Shown here piece by piece: positions 8,349-16,487 of a stretch of 64,000 bases of DNA. The notes beneath the pieces are model-generated. The model saw only the letters and a list, made by a program, of their open reading frames with translations. It had not been told where the DNA came from and did no database searches. Within the stretch, counting starts at the first letter, position 1. Each line of letters begins with the position of its first letter. This DNA comes from Streptomyces lincolnensis (lineage in GTDB: Bacteria; Actinomycetota; Actinomycetes; Streptomycetales; Streptomycetaceae): the NCBI RefSeq assembly GCF_001685355.1, contig NZ_CP016438.1, forward strand, positions 1,798,001 to 1,862,000. Reading direction: 5' to 3'. A program made the position numbers and the translations under genes.

Positions 8349-8921
8349 TCACTGCACGGGTGGCACGGAGACGGCCATGACCATCCGCATCGGTTCGGTG
8401 CCCTGATTGCCGTAGGTGTGCGGGCTGTTGGCCTCGAAGGTGGCGCTCGCGCCCGCCGGGACGAGGTGCTCGGCACCGTCGACGGTCAGGGTCAGCTCGC
8501 CCTCGGTGACGTGGACCAGTTCGATCGTGCCCATGGGATGCGGTTCCGACGAACTGCTCTCGCCCGGCATCAGGTACCAGTCCCACAGCTCCAGCGGGCC
8601 GGGGGCCTCGGCGCCCGCGAGCAGCCGGTTGTAGCTGCCGGCGTCGGTGTGCCACAGCCGTACGGCCCGGTCGGCGGGGACGACCCGCACCTTCGGGCCC
8701 TGTTCGTAGTCGAGCAGGGTGGTGACGCTGATCCCGAGGGCGTCTCCGATCTTCACGATCGTGCCGATGCTCGGGTTGGTGCGGGCCTGCTCGATCTGGA
8801 TCAGCATGCCCCGGCTGACCCCGGCACGGGCGGCGAGCACGTCCAGGGTGAAGCCGCGCACGGCACGCCAGTGTTTGACATTGCGCGCCAGGGACTGGGT
8901 CAGCAGGTCGAGGTCCGACAC
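8349..8921 (-). CDS. XRE-family regulator with C-terminal cupin domain
   Basis: A 190-residue repressor with an N-terminal lambda-type HTH (12-70; AARAGVSRGMLIQIEQARTNPSIGT) and a C-terminal cupin barrel (~105-185; HPMGTIELVHVTEGELTLTVDG and ANSPHTYGN). Such proteins sense small molecules through the cupin and commonly repress a neighbouring transporter or catabolic gene. GTG 8921 is preferred over TTG 8954 because the longer version would place the palindrome at 8937-8949 inside the coding region. It is divergent from a DMT exporter starting at 9015, the obvious target. Confidence 0.88.
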   Translation of the reverse strand: MSDLDLLTQSLARNVKHWRAVRGFTLDVLAARAGVSRGMLIQIEQARTNPSIGTIVKIGDALGISVTTLLDYEQGPKVRVVPADRAVRLWHTDAGSYNRLLAGAEAPGPLELWDWYLMPGESSSSEPHPMGTIELVHVTEGELTLTVDGAEHLVPAGASATFEANSPHTYGNQGTEPMRMVMAVSVPPVQ

Positions 8922-8936
8922 TTCACGTCCAATATT

Positions 8937-8949
8937 CTGTATGACACAG
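8937..8949. promoter_or_regulatory. Probable operator of the XRE-cupin/DMT divergent pair
   Basis: CTGT (8937-8940) and ACAG (8946-8949) form an inverted repeat around ATGAC in an unusually AT-rich stretch between the divergent starts. It lies just upstream of the regulator start, a likely autoregulatory position. Confidence 0.45.
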
Positions 8950-9014
8950 TACAACTGAATGAACTACGGTGGGGTGCACCCGATCGTTCACCGAACTGTA
9001 CTGCGAGGCACCCC

Positions 9015-9872
9015 GTGACGGCACTCTTCGCCCTGGCCACGAGCCTGCTGTGGGGCCTGGCCGACTTCGGCGGCGGACTGCTGGCCCGGCGCACCCCGGC
9101 CCTGACGGTGGTCGTGGTCTCCCAGTCGATCGCGGCGGTCGTCCTCGGCGTGATCGTGGTGGCGACCGGCGGCTGGAGCGAGGCCGGCCCCCAGCTGTGG
9201 TTCGCGGTCGCCGCCGGCCTGGTGGGGCCGATCGCCCTGCTCTGCTTCTACAAGGCGCTCGCGCTGGGACCGATGGGCGTGGTCTCCCCGCTCGGCACCG
9301 TGGGCGTGGCGGTCCCGGTCGGGGTGGGCCTCTTCCTGGGCGAGCGGCCCGGGCCGGCGCAGGTCGCGGGGATCGCGGTCGCCGTACTCGGTGTCGTCCT
9401 CGCGGGCGGGCCGCAGCTGCGGGGCGCGCCCGTGCAGCGGCAGGCCATCCTGCTCACGCTGGTCGCGGCCTTCGGTTTCGGTACGGTGTTCGCTCTGATC
9501 GCGGAGGCGTCGAGCACCGTCACCGGCCTGTTCCTGGCGCTGTTCGTGCAGCGTGTGGTCAACGTGGCGGTCGGCTCTCTCGCGCTGTACACGTCCGTGC
9601 GGCGGGGCGGCGCGGCCCTCCCGGACGGCGGCTTCCCGTGGCGCTCGCTGCCGGCGCTCGCCTTCGTCGGCCTCGCCGACGTCGCGGCGAACGGCACCTA
9701 TGTGGTCGCCGCCCAGCACGGCCCGGTCACCGTGGCCGCCGTGCTCGCCTCGCTCTACCCGGTGGTGACCGCCCTGGCCGCGCGCGGCCTCCTCAGGGAG
9801 CGGCTGCGGGCGGTGCAGGCCGCGGGCGCGGGGCTCGCACTGGCGGGCACACTGCTGCTGGCGACCGGGTGA
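9015..9872 (+). CDS. DMT superfamily (EamA) transporter
   Basis: A 285-residue protein with ten predicted membrane segments in two EamA repeats (residues ~1-130 and ~145-282). Repeat hallmarks are the start LFALATSLLWGLADFGGG and the conserved ends FLGERPGPAQVAGIAVAVLGVVL and LLRERLRAVQAAGAGLALAGTLLL. Family members export amino acids, nucleotides or drugs; the substrate is unknown. GTG 9015 has GAGG 7 nt upstream. Control by the divergent XRE-cupin regulator is likely from context. Confidence 0.88.
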   Translation: MTALFALATSLLWGLADFGGGLLARRTPALTVVVVSQSIAAVVLGVIVVATGGWSEAGPQLWFAVAAGLVGPIALLCFYKALALGPMGVVSPLGTVGVAVPVGVGLFLGERPGPAQVAGIAVAVLGVVLAGGPQLRGAPVQRQAILLTLVAAFGFGTVFALIAEASSTVTGLFLALFVQRVVNVAVGSLALYTSVRRGGAALPDGGFPWRSLPALAFVGLADVAANGTYVVAAQHGPVTVAAVLASLYPVVTALAARGLLRERLRAVQAAGAGLALAGTLLLATG

Positions 9873-9873
9873 C

Positions 9874-10668
9874 TCAGGACTCCGTGTCGACCTCGGCGAG
9901 CCGGGCCGCCGCCTCCTCGTCCAGCGCCGCCAGCTTCGCCGCCGTCTCCTCGTCCAGCCCGGCCAGCGCCTGAAGCTGCTCGGGGGTGACCCCGTCGGGT
10001 ATCGGCACCGGCGCCGGTGTCCTGAGCGGCGGCTGCCAGCCGTCATCGGGGGTCCAGCGCCGTACGACACGGGCGGGCGCCCCCGCGACCACGGCATGGT
10101 CCGGCACCACACCCCGGACGACGGCCCCGGCGGCCACGACGACGTTCCGCCCGATCCGCGCCCCCGGCAGGATCACCGCTCCGGTCCCGATCCAGCACCC
10201 CGGGCCGATCTCCACCGGCTCCATCCGCGGCCACTGCTTGCCGATGGGCTCGTGGGGATCGTCGTAGGAGTGGTTGGTGGAGGTGACGTAGACGTACGGC
10301 CCGAAGTAGCAGTCGCTGCCGATGGTCACCGTGGTGTCCGCGATGACGTGGCTGCCGCGGCCCAGCACCACCCCGTCGCCGATGCGCAGGATGGGCTCCG
10401 GTCCGAGGTCCAGGTCGGGCATCAGTCCCGCGGTCAGGGTGACCTGCTCGCCGACGATGCAGTGCGACCCCACGTGGATCCACGGCTCGCCGAAGACCGT
10501 GCCGAGCGGGAAGGCCAGCCGGGTGTGGGCGCCCAGCGCGCCGAAGCGGAAGCGCCCCGGGCGCTCGGCCGTGACGGAGCCCGTCCGCTGCACCCAGGCC
10601 CAACCCGCGTGCACGCCCCGCTGCACCACCCGGCGCCGCCATGATGAGAACGTGTTCTTCTTCGGCAC
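9874..10668 (-). CDS. Left-handed beta-helix acyltransferase
   Basis: A 264-residue hexapeptide-repeat acetyl/acyltransferase of the LbH-MAT-like kind. Hexapeptide repeats run from ~60 to 200 (for example IGDGVVLGRGSHVIADTTVTIG, IGPGCWIGTGAVILPGARIG), with the catalytic-type histidine region STNHSYDDPHEPIG. The C-terminal ~50 residues are acidic and Ala/Glu-rich with a possible coiled coil (ETAAKLAALDEEAAARLAEV). It would transfer an acyl group from acyl-CoA to a sugar or other small acceptor, which is unidentified. GTG 10668 (MPKKNTFSSWRRR) fits relatives; ATG 10701 is possible. It converges on the DMT gene with a 1-bp gap. Confidence 0.85.
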   Translation of the reverse strand: MPKKNTFSSWRRRVVQRGVHAGWAWVQRTGSVTAERPGRFRFGALGAHTRLAFPLGTVFGEPWIHVGSHCIVGEQVTLTAGLMPDLDLGPEPILRIGDGVVLGRGSHVIADTTVTIGSDCYFGPYVYVTSTNHSYDDPHEPIGKQWPRMEPVEIGPGCWIGTGAVILPGARIGRNVVVAAGAVVRGVVPDHAVVAGAPARVVRRWTPDDGWQPPLRTPAPVPIPDGVTPEQLQALAGLDEETAAKLAALDEEAAARLAEVDTES

Positions 10669-10775
10669 CCGCTCACCGTACTCAGGTCGCTGTGGGCCCA
10701 TGAGTTCGAGGTGCTGTGATCTTCGCCCCACCGGGTGACGTACGGTGCGGGGGTACCGACGACGAGGAGAGGGCG

Positions 10776-11303
10776 ATGGGCGACAAGGCGTTGATCACGG
10801 GCATCGGCGGCAGGGAACCGGACATCCACGAAGAGGCCTTCGTCGCACCCACGGCCTCCGTGATCGGTGACGTGAGCCTGGAGGCGGGCGCCAGCCTCTG
10901 GTACGGCGCGGTGGCCCGGGGCGACGTCGAGCGCATCTCCGTCGGCCCTCAGAGCAACATCCAGGACAACTGCACCCTGCACGCCGACCCGGGCTTCCCG
11001 GTCACCATCGGCGCCCGCGTCTCGGTCGGCCACAACGCCGTCGTCCACGGCGCCACCGTCGAGGACGACTGCCTGATCGGCATGGGCGCCACCGTCCTCA
11101 ACGGTGCCGTGATCGGAGCGGGTTCGCTGGTGGCGGCCCAGGCACTGGTTCCCCAGGGCATGCGGGTCCCGCCGGGGTCACTGGTGGCGGGCGTACCGGC
11201 CAAGGTCAAGCGGGAGCTGACGGAGGAGGAGCGTCAGGGAGTGACGCTCAACGGCACCCTGTACGCGGATCTGGCCAAGGCGCACCAGGAGATCCACAGC
11301 TAG
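10776..11303 (+). CDS. Gamma carbonic anhydrase-like protein
   Basis: A 175-residue left-handed beta-helix protein of the gamma carbonic anhydrase/YrdA family. The three metal-ligand histidines are in the expected pattern: H69 (NCTLHAD), H86 (SVGHNAVVHG) and H91. Related proteins bind Zn or Fe and interconvert CO2 and bicarbonate, though many bacterial members lack measurable activity. ATG 10776 follows GAGGAGAGGG. It is divergent from the hexapeptide acyltransferase, so two beta-helix proteins of the same fold sit back to back. Confidence 0.9.
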   Translation: MGDKALITGIGGREPDIHEEAFVAPTASVIGDVSLEAGASLWYGAVARGDVERISVGPQSNIQDNCTLHADPGFPVTIGARVSVGHNAVVHGATVEDDCLIGMGATVLNGAVIGAGSLVAAQALVPQGMRVPPGSLVAGVPAKVKRELTEEERQGVTLNGTLYADLAKAHQEIHS

Positions 11304-11312
11304 CGGCACACC

Positions 11313-11954
11313 CTAGGGGTGCTCCGCGGCGGCCACGGGCTCCCGCGTCTGCCCCGCCTTCGCCGCCTTCCGCCTCAGGACCAGCATCGACGTGAGGCCG
11401 ACCAGCACCGCGGCCACCAGCCCCAGCCAGGAGAACCGCTTCAGCCACGACTCGGCGACGATCCCCACGTAGTAGATGACGGCCGTGGTCCCGCCCGCCC
11501 AGACGATCCCACCGAGCACATTGGCGATCAGGAACTTCCAGTACGGCATCCGCAGCACGCCCGCCAGCGGCCCCGCGAAGATCCGCAGCAGCGCGACGAA
11601 CCGGCCGAAGAAGACGGCCCACATGCCCCACTTCTGGAAGGACCGCTCGGCCGTCGCGATGTGCCCCTCACTGAAGTGCCTGGGGAACTTCTTCCCCAGC
11701 CACGCGAGCATCGGCCGCCCGCCCTTGCGGCCTATGGCGTAGCCGATGGAGTCACCGATGATCGCCCCGGCGGTGGCGCAGGCGCCGAGGATCACGGGGT
11801 CGATACCCGCGTGCTGGGAGGACAGCAGCGCCGCCGAGACCAGGATGATCTCCCCGGGCAGCGGAATGCCCAGGCTTTCGAGGCCGATGACGAGCCCCAC
11901 CAGGGCGTAGACGGCGGCCGCCGGCACCGTGTCGAGCCATTCCTGGACGTGCAA
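11313..11954 (-). CDS. DedA family membrane protein
   Basis: A 213-residue DedA/SNARE-associated (VTT) membrane protein. Typical segments are the N-terminal GLESLGIPLPGEIILVSAALL, the re-entrant loop GDSIGYAIGRKGGRPML, and FFGRFVALLRIFAGPLAGVLRMPYWKF with the conserved Arg residues. DedA proteins act in membrane lipid and undecaprenyl phosphate recycling and in proton-motive-force homeostasis. The start is taken as TTG 11954 because GGGAGGAA (11968-11961 on the minus strand) precedes it at perfect spacing; longer frames run through an inverted repeat. Confidence 0.9.
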   Translation of the reverse strand: MHVQEWLDTVPAAAVYALVGLVIGLESLGIPLPGEIILVSAALLSSQHAGIDPVILGACATAGAIIGDSIGYAIGRKGGRPMLAWLGKKFPRHFSEGHIATAERSFQKWGMWAVFFGRFVALLRIFAGPLAGVLRMPYWKFLIANVLGGIVWAGGTTAVIYYVGIVAESWLKRFSWLGLVAAVLVGLTSMLVLRRKAAKAGQTREPVAAAEHP

Positions 11955-11985
11955 CGCCGGTTCCTCCCGATCACGTGCCTGCATT

Positions 11986-12033
11986 CCCGGCGTACGCCTT
12001 GACAAGGGCGCCTTGACGAGGGCGTACGCCGGG
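11986..12033. repeat. 13-bp inverted repeat enclosing a 14-bp tandem direct repeat
   Basis: CCCGGCGTACGCC (11986-11998) is perfectly inverted at 12021-12033. Between and overlapping the arms, CGCCTTGACAAGGGCG (11995-12010) is repeated as CGCCTTGACGAGGGCG (12009-12024). It lies between the SUKH-4 stop and the dedA start, both on the minus strand, so it could be a terminator for the toxin locus, an operator for dedA, or both. Confidence 0.7.
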
Positions 12034-12106
12034 GAAGCCTACCGGGTCACGGTGACACCTTCGCGCCCCACGGGCCGCACCGGCGCGGCCGCCACGGACC
12101 CGATCG

Positions 12107-12718
12107 TCACCCGTAGAGGGAGCGGGCTCCCGGGCTGTCGCCCTTGAAGCGCTGGCCCGCGGCGATCTCGTCGCCCACCACCGACCAGACGGTCTCGTCG
12201 TCCTGGAAGGGGAGCGGGTCGACGCCGCTCGTCTCCTGACGGATCTGTTCGACCTCGCGCTCCAGGCGCTCGAAGTCGGCCTCCTCGTCGTCGCCGCCGA
12301 AGGTGAACTCCTCCAGCAGGCGCTGGAACCGGAGGGTGACCTGGACGAGGGAGGAGACGTCCGTGTGGAGTTCCTGCACGGTCTCCTCGTCGGCGTCGAA
12401 GGCGTGCACCGTGCCGGAACCGGGGTCGAGGGCGAGGTGGGCGTTGAGCAGCCAACCGATGACCGGCCACTGGCCCGCGTCCTGCGGGGCGTCCTCGAAG
12501 TCCTCGGCGTCGACGACGTCCTGGACCAGGGGCAGCCGGCCGGTGTCCTCGTCGGGCTCACGCAGCCGGAGCGTCCCGGTGGGGACGCCGACGGTCTGGA
12601 GGAGACGGGCGCCCTCGGTGTCCGCGGCGGAGGGCGGGAAGGCGGTGGCGGGCAGGGTCGCGAGCCGGTCCTCACCGAAGAGGTCGGCGAGTTCGCTGCG
12701 GGTGACGTCGAAAAGCAC
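12107..12718 (-). CDS. SUKH-4 family immunity protein
   Basis: A 203-residue cytoplasmic protein with the SUKH-4 pattern: an FG-x-x-x-L start (DLFGEDRLATLP), LLQTVGVPTG, WPVIGWLLNAHLALDPGSGTVHAF and a C-terminal helix pair around LVQVTLRFQRLLEEF. SUKH proteins neutralise polymorphic toxins, often nucleases and deaminases. GTG 12718 has GGAGT 8 nt upstream. It follows the deaminase toxin gene by 157 bp in the same direction, the usual toxin-then-immunity order. The protein is strongly acidic, as expected for an inhibitor of a basic toxin domain. The same framework is visible in the N-terminal half of the protein at 16488-17357. Confidence 0.8.
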   Translation of the reverse strand: MLFDVTRSELADLFGEDRLATLPATAFPPSAADTEGARLLQTVGVPTGTLRLREPDEDTGRLPLVQDVVDAEDFEDAPQDAGQWPVIGWLLNAHLALDPGSGTVHAFDADEETVQELHTDVSSLVQVTLRFQRLLEEFTFGGDDEEADFERLEREVEQIRQETSGVDPLPFQDDETVWSVVGDEIAAGQRFKGDSPGARSLYG

Positions 12719-12858
12719 TGACGGAACTCCGAACTCGGCGGCGCCACGGGCGCCGTGGGAATGATGGTGGACAGAAAGCGGTCACAACAACGGCATTGCG
12801 GAACGAGGCGCTTTCGGCGGCTCCGATTCCACCCCGCCGCCCGCTCACCCGCCCTGCC

Positions 12859-12892
12859 ATGGAACGAACTTGTCGTTATGGAACGAACTTGT
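12859..12892. repeat. 15-bp direct repeat spanning the toxin stop codon
   Basis: ATGGAACGAACTTGT occurs at 12859-12873 and again at 12878-12892, period 19. The second copy encodes the last residues of the toxin (KFVP and stop) on the minus strand; the first copy is a duplicated tail just beyond the stop. Confidence 0.85.
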
Positions 12893-14567
12893 TGTCCGAG
12901 GGCGAGAGGTTCATCACTGTATCAGTGCGTCCGCCGGAGACACCGTTCTGGTCCCACTGATCGTGCAGCCACTTGACGTAGGCGCGGTGCTCACGGTCCT
13001 TCTTGTACTTGCTGAGGTCTTCGCCGTTCGGCCCCTTCTCGGACTGGTCGTATTTCGAACTGTGGGTGACGTCGAGATTGTCGGGGAATTCCCTCGCAAG
13101 ATATTTGTCGCACTTGGGATTCTTCTGGCAGGGCTCGCGTTCCGTGTAGAGCTCGCCGACGTTTCCCTCCTGCCCCTTCTTGATCAGCGGGTGTCCGATG
13201 GAACGTTCGGAGTGTGCCTCGCCGCTGGCGCCGACCAGGATGAAACGGTTCCCCTTGCCGTCGTCGTACAGCGCCGAGGCATAGTTGCCGCCGGGGACAT
13301 AGGAATCGGGGCGTTCGGTGCGATTGGCGTAGCGTCCGAGCTGGGTGGCGCGGGCCAGGTCGGTGGAACCGGGCGCCACCTTCGTGGAGTTGACCGTGGT
13401 GCCGTTGTTGGGCTTGTTCTTGCGCTGCTTCTCGCCCTTGTTGTTCCACGGGTACCAGGCCTTGTCGCCGAGTACGTCGTTCACCCCGGAGGAATCGTTG
13501 TTGCGGACCGGAGTGGTGGTCCCGTCGTGGTGCAACTGGCGTATCGAACCGTCGTCGCTGAGAAGGTACATGCGGGTGTCGCCGTCGTGCTTGACCTTCT
13601 TGACGTCGACCTTCTCGGCCTCGTCGCCGATGTCGTGGTCCTTGCGCTTCAGATTCCGGGAGGCGGTCTTCACCCGGTCCGGGACGGTGTCGGTGACGTG
13701 GTCGGTCACCTTCTTGGCGGCCTTCTCCATTCCGTCGATGGCCCCCTCCAGGATGGAGTCGAAGGCCTCGGTGAACGTGTCCTTGCCCTTGGTCCTGCCG
13801 AAGGTGGTCTTCGACTTGCCGAGGTGGATCCCGGACTGGCTGCTCATGTCGCCGCCGTGGCGGGAGACCTTGCCGGCGCCGTCCTCGAACTCGACGTGGT
13901 CGATGACCGTCTTCTTGCCCCCGCCGGCGGAGCCGCCGCTGTCGCTGTCGCCCGCGGAGGCCAGCTTCATGCCGCCCGGGTTGTCACCGGGGTTGAAGGC
14001 CCCCTCGGCGAGGTCGAGGACCGTGTCCGCGACAAGCTCCTGGAGTTTGCCGGTGACGGGCTCGGTGACCTTCGCCACGAGCTCGTCGACGATCCGCTCG
14101 GTCGCCTCGTCGATGAGCCGCTTCACGATGGTGCGCATCAGGGCTATCTCACCGGCGGCGACCGCGGCGGATATGCCCAAGGTCAGGGGGGCGGCGGCGA
14201 GTTCGGCGACGATGGTGCCGGCGAGGACGGCGAGTTCGACGCCCGCCTTGACCTTCATGCCGCGGATGATCTGGCCGACGCCGTCGCAGGCGTCCGCGAA
14301 CAGCCGTGCCACCTCGGGGATCTTGTCCAGATGACCGGTCTTCACGTGCGACCAGTGCTTCTGCATGGACTCCACGGCCCAGCCCTCGGAGGAGTTGAGG
14401 ATGCGGTTCACGGCCTTGTCCGCGTCGCCGCCGTGGCCCTCGAACTCCTTGGCGAAGTCCCGTATGGACGTCGCCATCTCGAAGTAGTCGTCCTCGTCGA
14501 CGTTGGGCCAGTTGACCCCGATCAGGTCGAGTGCCTCGTCGATGATGCTCGGCAGTACCAGACCCAT
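12876..14567 (-). CDS. Polymorphic toxin with C-terminal nucleic acid/nucleotide deaminase domain
   Basis: A 563-residue protein. Residues 1-190 are helical (IGVNWPNVDEDDYFEMA, EGWAVESMQKHWSHV, then hydrophobic stretches 108-145) and resemble WXG100/CpnT-N-like leader domains of type VII-exported toxins. Residues 195-400 are a low-complexity, charged linker. The C-terminal ~130 residues hold deaminase metal motifs: H452-S-E454 and P479-C480-x5-C486. Such domains deaminate bases in nucleic acids or nucleotides of rival cells. The 3' part has visibly lower GC and more A/T third bases than neighbours, a sign that the toxin tip was acquired. A SUKH-4 immunity gene follows. No type VII secretion gene is in the window. 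Confidence 0.82.
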   Translation of the reverse strand: MGLVLPSIIDEALDLIGVNWPNVDEDDYFEMATSIRDFAKEFEGHGGDADKAVNRILNSSEGWAVESMQKHWSHVKTGHLDKIPEVARLFADACDGVGQIIRGMKVKAGVELAVLAGTIVAELAAAPLTLGISAAVAAGEIALMRTIVKRLIDEATERIVDELVAKVTEPVTGKLQELVADTVLDLAEGAFNPGDNPGGMKLASAGDSDSGGSAGGGKKTVIDHVEFEDGAGKVSRHGGDMSSQSGIHLGKSKTTFGRTKGKDTFTEAFDSILEGAIDGMEKAAKKVTDHVTDTVPDRVKTASRNLKRKDHDIGDEAEKVDVKKVKHDGDTRMYLLSDDGSIRQLHHDGTTTPVRNNDSSGVNDVLGDKAWYPWNNKGEKQRKNKPNNGTTVNSTKVAPGSTDLARATQLGRYANRTERPDSYVPGGNYASALYDDGKGNRFILVGASGEAHSERSIGHPLIKKGQEGNVGELYTEREPCQKNPKCDKYLAREFPDNLDVTHSSKYDQSEKGPNGEDLSKYKKDREHRAYVKWLHDQWDQNGVSGGRTDTVMNLSPSDNKFVP

Positions 14568-14746
14568 GGCCGCGCGTTCCCTCCCCCGTCACCTGCTGTG
14601 TCTCCTGCCCCACAGCTAACGTGACCGGTTGTCAGGTACACAAGTTCATCCCGGGCCGCGTCACGGATCTGTGACAAGAGTCCCATCCGACGGTGAGAAC
14701 ACCGGAGTTGGCACGGAGCTCCGGGCCGCTCACCGCGGGGCGGCCG

Positions 14747-16450
14747 TCACCGTGGTGTTCGGGGACACACCCGCATCCGCACGAGTGCCTCGTCCGTCCC
14801 CACCACCAGGTCCCCTTCCGCCGTGAAGGCGAGGGCGTGGGCCTGGCTCCCGGGGTGGAAGGTGCTCAGCCGGTCGTCGTCCAGGGCCCGGTGTTCGACG
14901 AGGCCGTCGGCCCAGGCGATCGCGAGGACGAGCCCGGCGTCGGCCGTCCCCACCGCCACCGCGGTGACGGCGCAGTCGCGGGCGGCCACCGGCTCGGGCA
15001 TGGGGTCGGTGTGGGGTGCCCACGCGCGTACGGTGCCGTCGGCGCCGCCCGTGTACAGCAGGACGACCGTGTCGCCCTCCGCGGAGACGGGCAGGGCGGT
15101 TGCGGCGACCGCGGTGACGCGTCCTCGGTGCACGGTGGCGGTGCGCGGCTCGGCGCCGACGGTCACCACGTGCACTGTTCCGGCCTCGTCACCGAGGACG
15201 ACACCGTCCCCGACGGCGGTCAGCGCGGTGACCGCCTCCTGCCGACGCCGCGTGTACTGCTGTACGGCCGTGAGGAGTTGCTCCCTCGCGGAGGGGCCGT
15301 CGTCGAGGAGGGCGGTGATCCCCTTGGGCTTCGCGGACTCGGCGGCGCTCTGCGTGTGCAGGACGCCGTGCTCGTCGAGGACGCTGACGGTGCCGTCGCC
15401 GTGCTCGGCGGTGGCGCGGGCGCCGGGCACGGGGAGCGGCAGGCGTCCGGTGGAGCCGGCGTTCTCCGCGTCGAGGACGCGCACGGTGCCCTGATGGTCG
15501 GTGACGACCAGCTGCCCGGCCAGGGGCCCGGTACCGGCCGTCAGGGAGCGCGCCGGGCCCGGCCACGGCGGGGTGACGTCGCCGCGCACCCGGTGCCAGA
15601 CGACGGTCCAGGAGGCGTCCTGGGCGGCGGAGTCGAGCAGGGCGGGCAGCCGAGGATCACCGGCGTCACCGAGGGCGGCGAGGAGGACCAGGGCGCGTTC
15701 GGCGGCCGGCTGCTCACGGGTCAGGGAGGCGCCGGACCGCAGCCAGGCGGCGCGCAGTCCGCCGTGGCTCTCCTCGGAGCGTTCGTACGCGGTGGTCACG
15801 CTCCAGGGGTCGGCGGCGCAGACCGAGACGGGATCGTCCAGGTCGAACGGCTCCTCCGGCTCCGGGTCCCGCTCCGCGAGGCCGGCGCGGACATCGGGGT
15901 GGGCCGCTTCCCAGGACGCACGGCGGGTCTCGTCGGTCCACTGGGGCTCGTCCAGGTCCATGCGGGCGCAGAGCCCGGCGGTGAGCGCCTGCTCCCATTC
16001 CGTGCCCGCGCGGACCTCGACAAGTACCCGTACGTGCTCCAACTGGGCCATGTCCAGGGCCAGTTCGACGAGGGAGGCGGGCTGCTCGGCGCCGTGCAGG
16101 TCGGGCAGCGCGATGACGGTGCGGCGCCCGTCGGCGGCCAGCGCGGCCAGCAGATCGCCCGGGGAGCGGGCGGCGATCGACAGCTGCTGGCCGAGCATCC
16201 AGGTGGCCGTGGTCGCGGTCTGGCCGGGCAGCGGTACGAAGCCGTGGATCCGGCGTTCGCCGACGGTGCCGGGCCGGGTGCCGTGGCCGATCAGCCAGGC
16301 GAGGAGCCGGGACTTGCCGCTGCCTTCGGCGCCGGTGACGACGGCGAGGCCGGGGGCGCGGGGGTCGCCGAGCCAGGACAGCAGGGCGGCCGCGGCGGGC
16401 TCCCGCCCGGCAGCGGGCCGGGACCAGTGCGGGGCGGAATCGGCGGTCAT
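14747..16450 (-). CDS. P-loop ATPase with WD40-like C-terminal repeats
   Basis: A 567-residue protein. The N-terminal half is an AAA/STAND-like ATPase with Walker A GAEGSGKS (40-47), an ALPDLHGAEQ segment that may be a degenerate Walker B, and helical regions to ~280. The C-terminal half (~295-567) is made of beta-propeller-like repeats such as LVVTDHQGTVRVLDAE, VVLGDEAGTVHVVTVG, LYTGGADGTVRAWAPH and LVVGTDEALVRMRV. ATPase-WD40 proteins often act as switches in signalling or conflict systems. It lies between two deaminase genes, 179 bp from the toxin and 37 bp from the fusion gene, in one orientation, so a joint function is likely but unproven. Confidence 0.75.
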   Translation of the reverse strand: MTADSAPHWSRPAAGREPAAAALLSWLGDPRAPGLAVVTGAEGSGKSRLLAWLIGHGTRPGTVGERRIHGFVPLPGQTATTATWMLGQQLSIAARSPGDLLAALAADGRRTVIALPDLHGAEQPASLVELALDMAQLEHVRVLVEVRAGTEWEQALTAGLCARMDLDEPQWTDETRRASWEAAHPDVRAGLAERDPEPEEPFDLDDPVSVCAADPWSVTTAYERSEESHGGLRAAWLRSGASLTREQPAAERALVLLAALGDAGDPRLPALLDSAAQDASWTVVWHRVRGDVTPPWPGPARSLTAGTGPLAGQLVVTDHQGTVRVLDAENAGSTGRLPLPVPGARATAEHGDGTVSVLDEHGVLHTQSAAESAKPKGITALLDDGPSAREQLLTAVQQYTRRRQEAVTALTAVGDGVVLGDEAGTVHVVTVGAEPRTATVHRGRVTAVAATALPVSAEGDTVVLLYTGGADGTVRAWAPHTDPMPEPVAARDCAVTAVAVGTADAGLVLAIAWADGLVEHRALDDDRLSTFHPGSQAHALAFTAEGDLVVGTDEALVRMRVCPRTPR

Positions 16451-16487
16451 GAACGCGTCTCCGTTTCTGTGGCACGCGGGCGGCGCG

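Noticed and set aside
8937..8954. TTG start at 8954 for the XRE-cupin regulator
   Set aside because: It would put the CTGT/ACAG dyad and the AT-rich promoter inside the coding region; GTG 8921 fits the family length.
12870..14624. Long open frame of 584 codons on the plus strand antisense to the toxin gene
   Set aside because: It is a GC-driven shadow: the minus-strand frame has recognisable WXG100-like and deaminase motifs, a start codon and a ribosome binding site, while the plus-strand product is compositionally biased (Val/Gly/Leu/Asp) and matches nothing.
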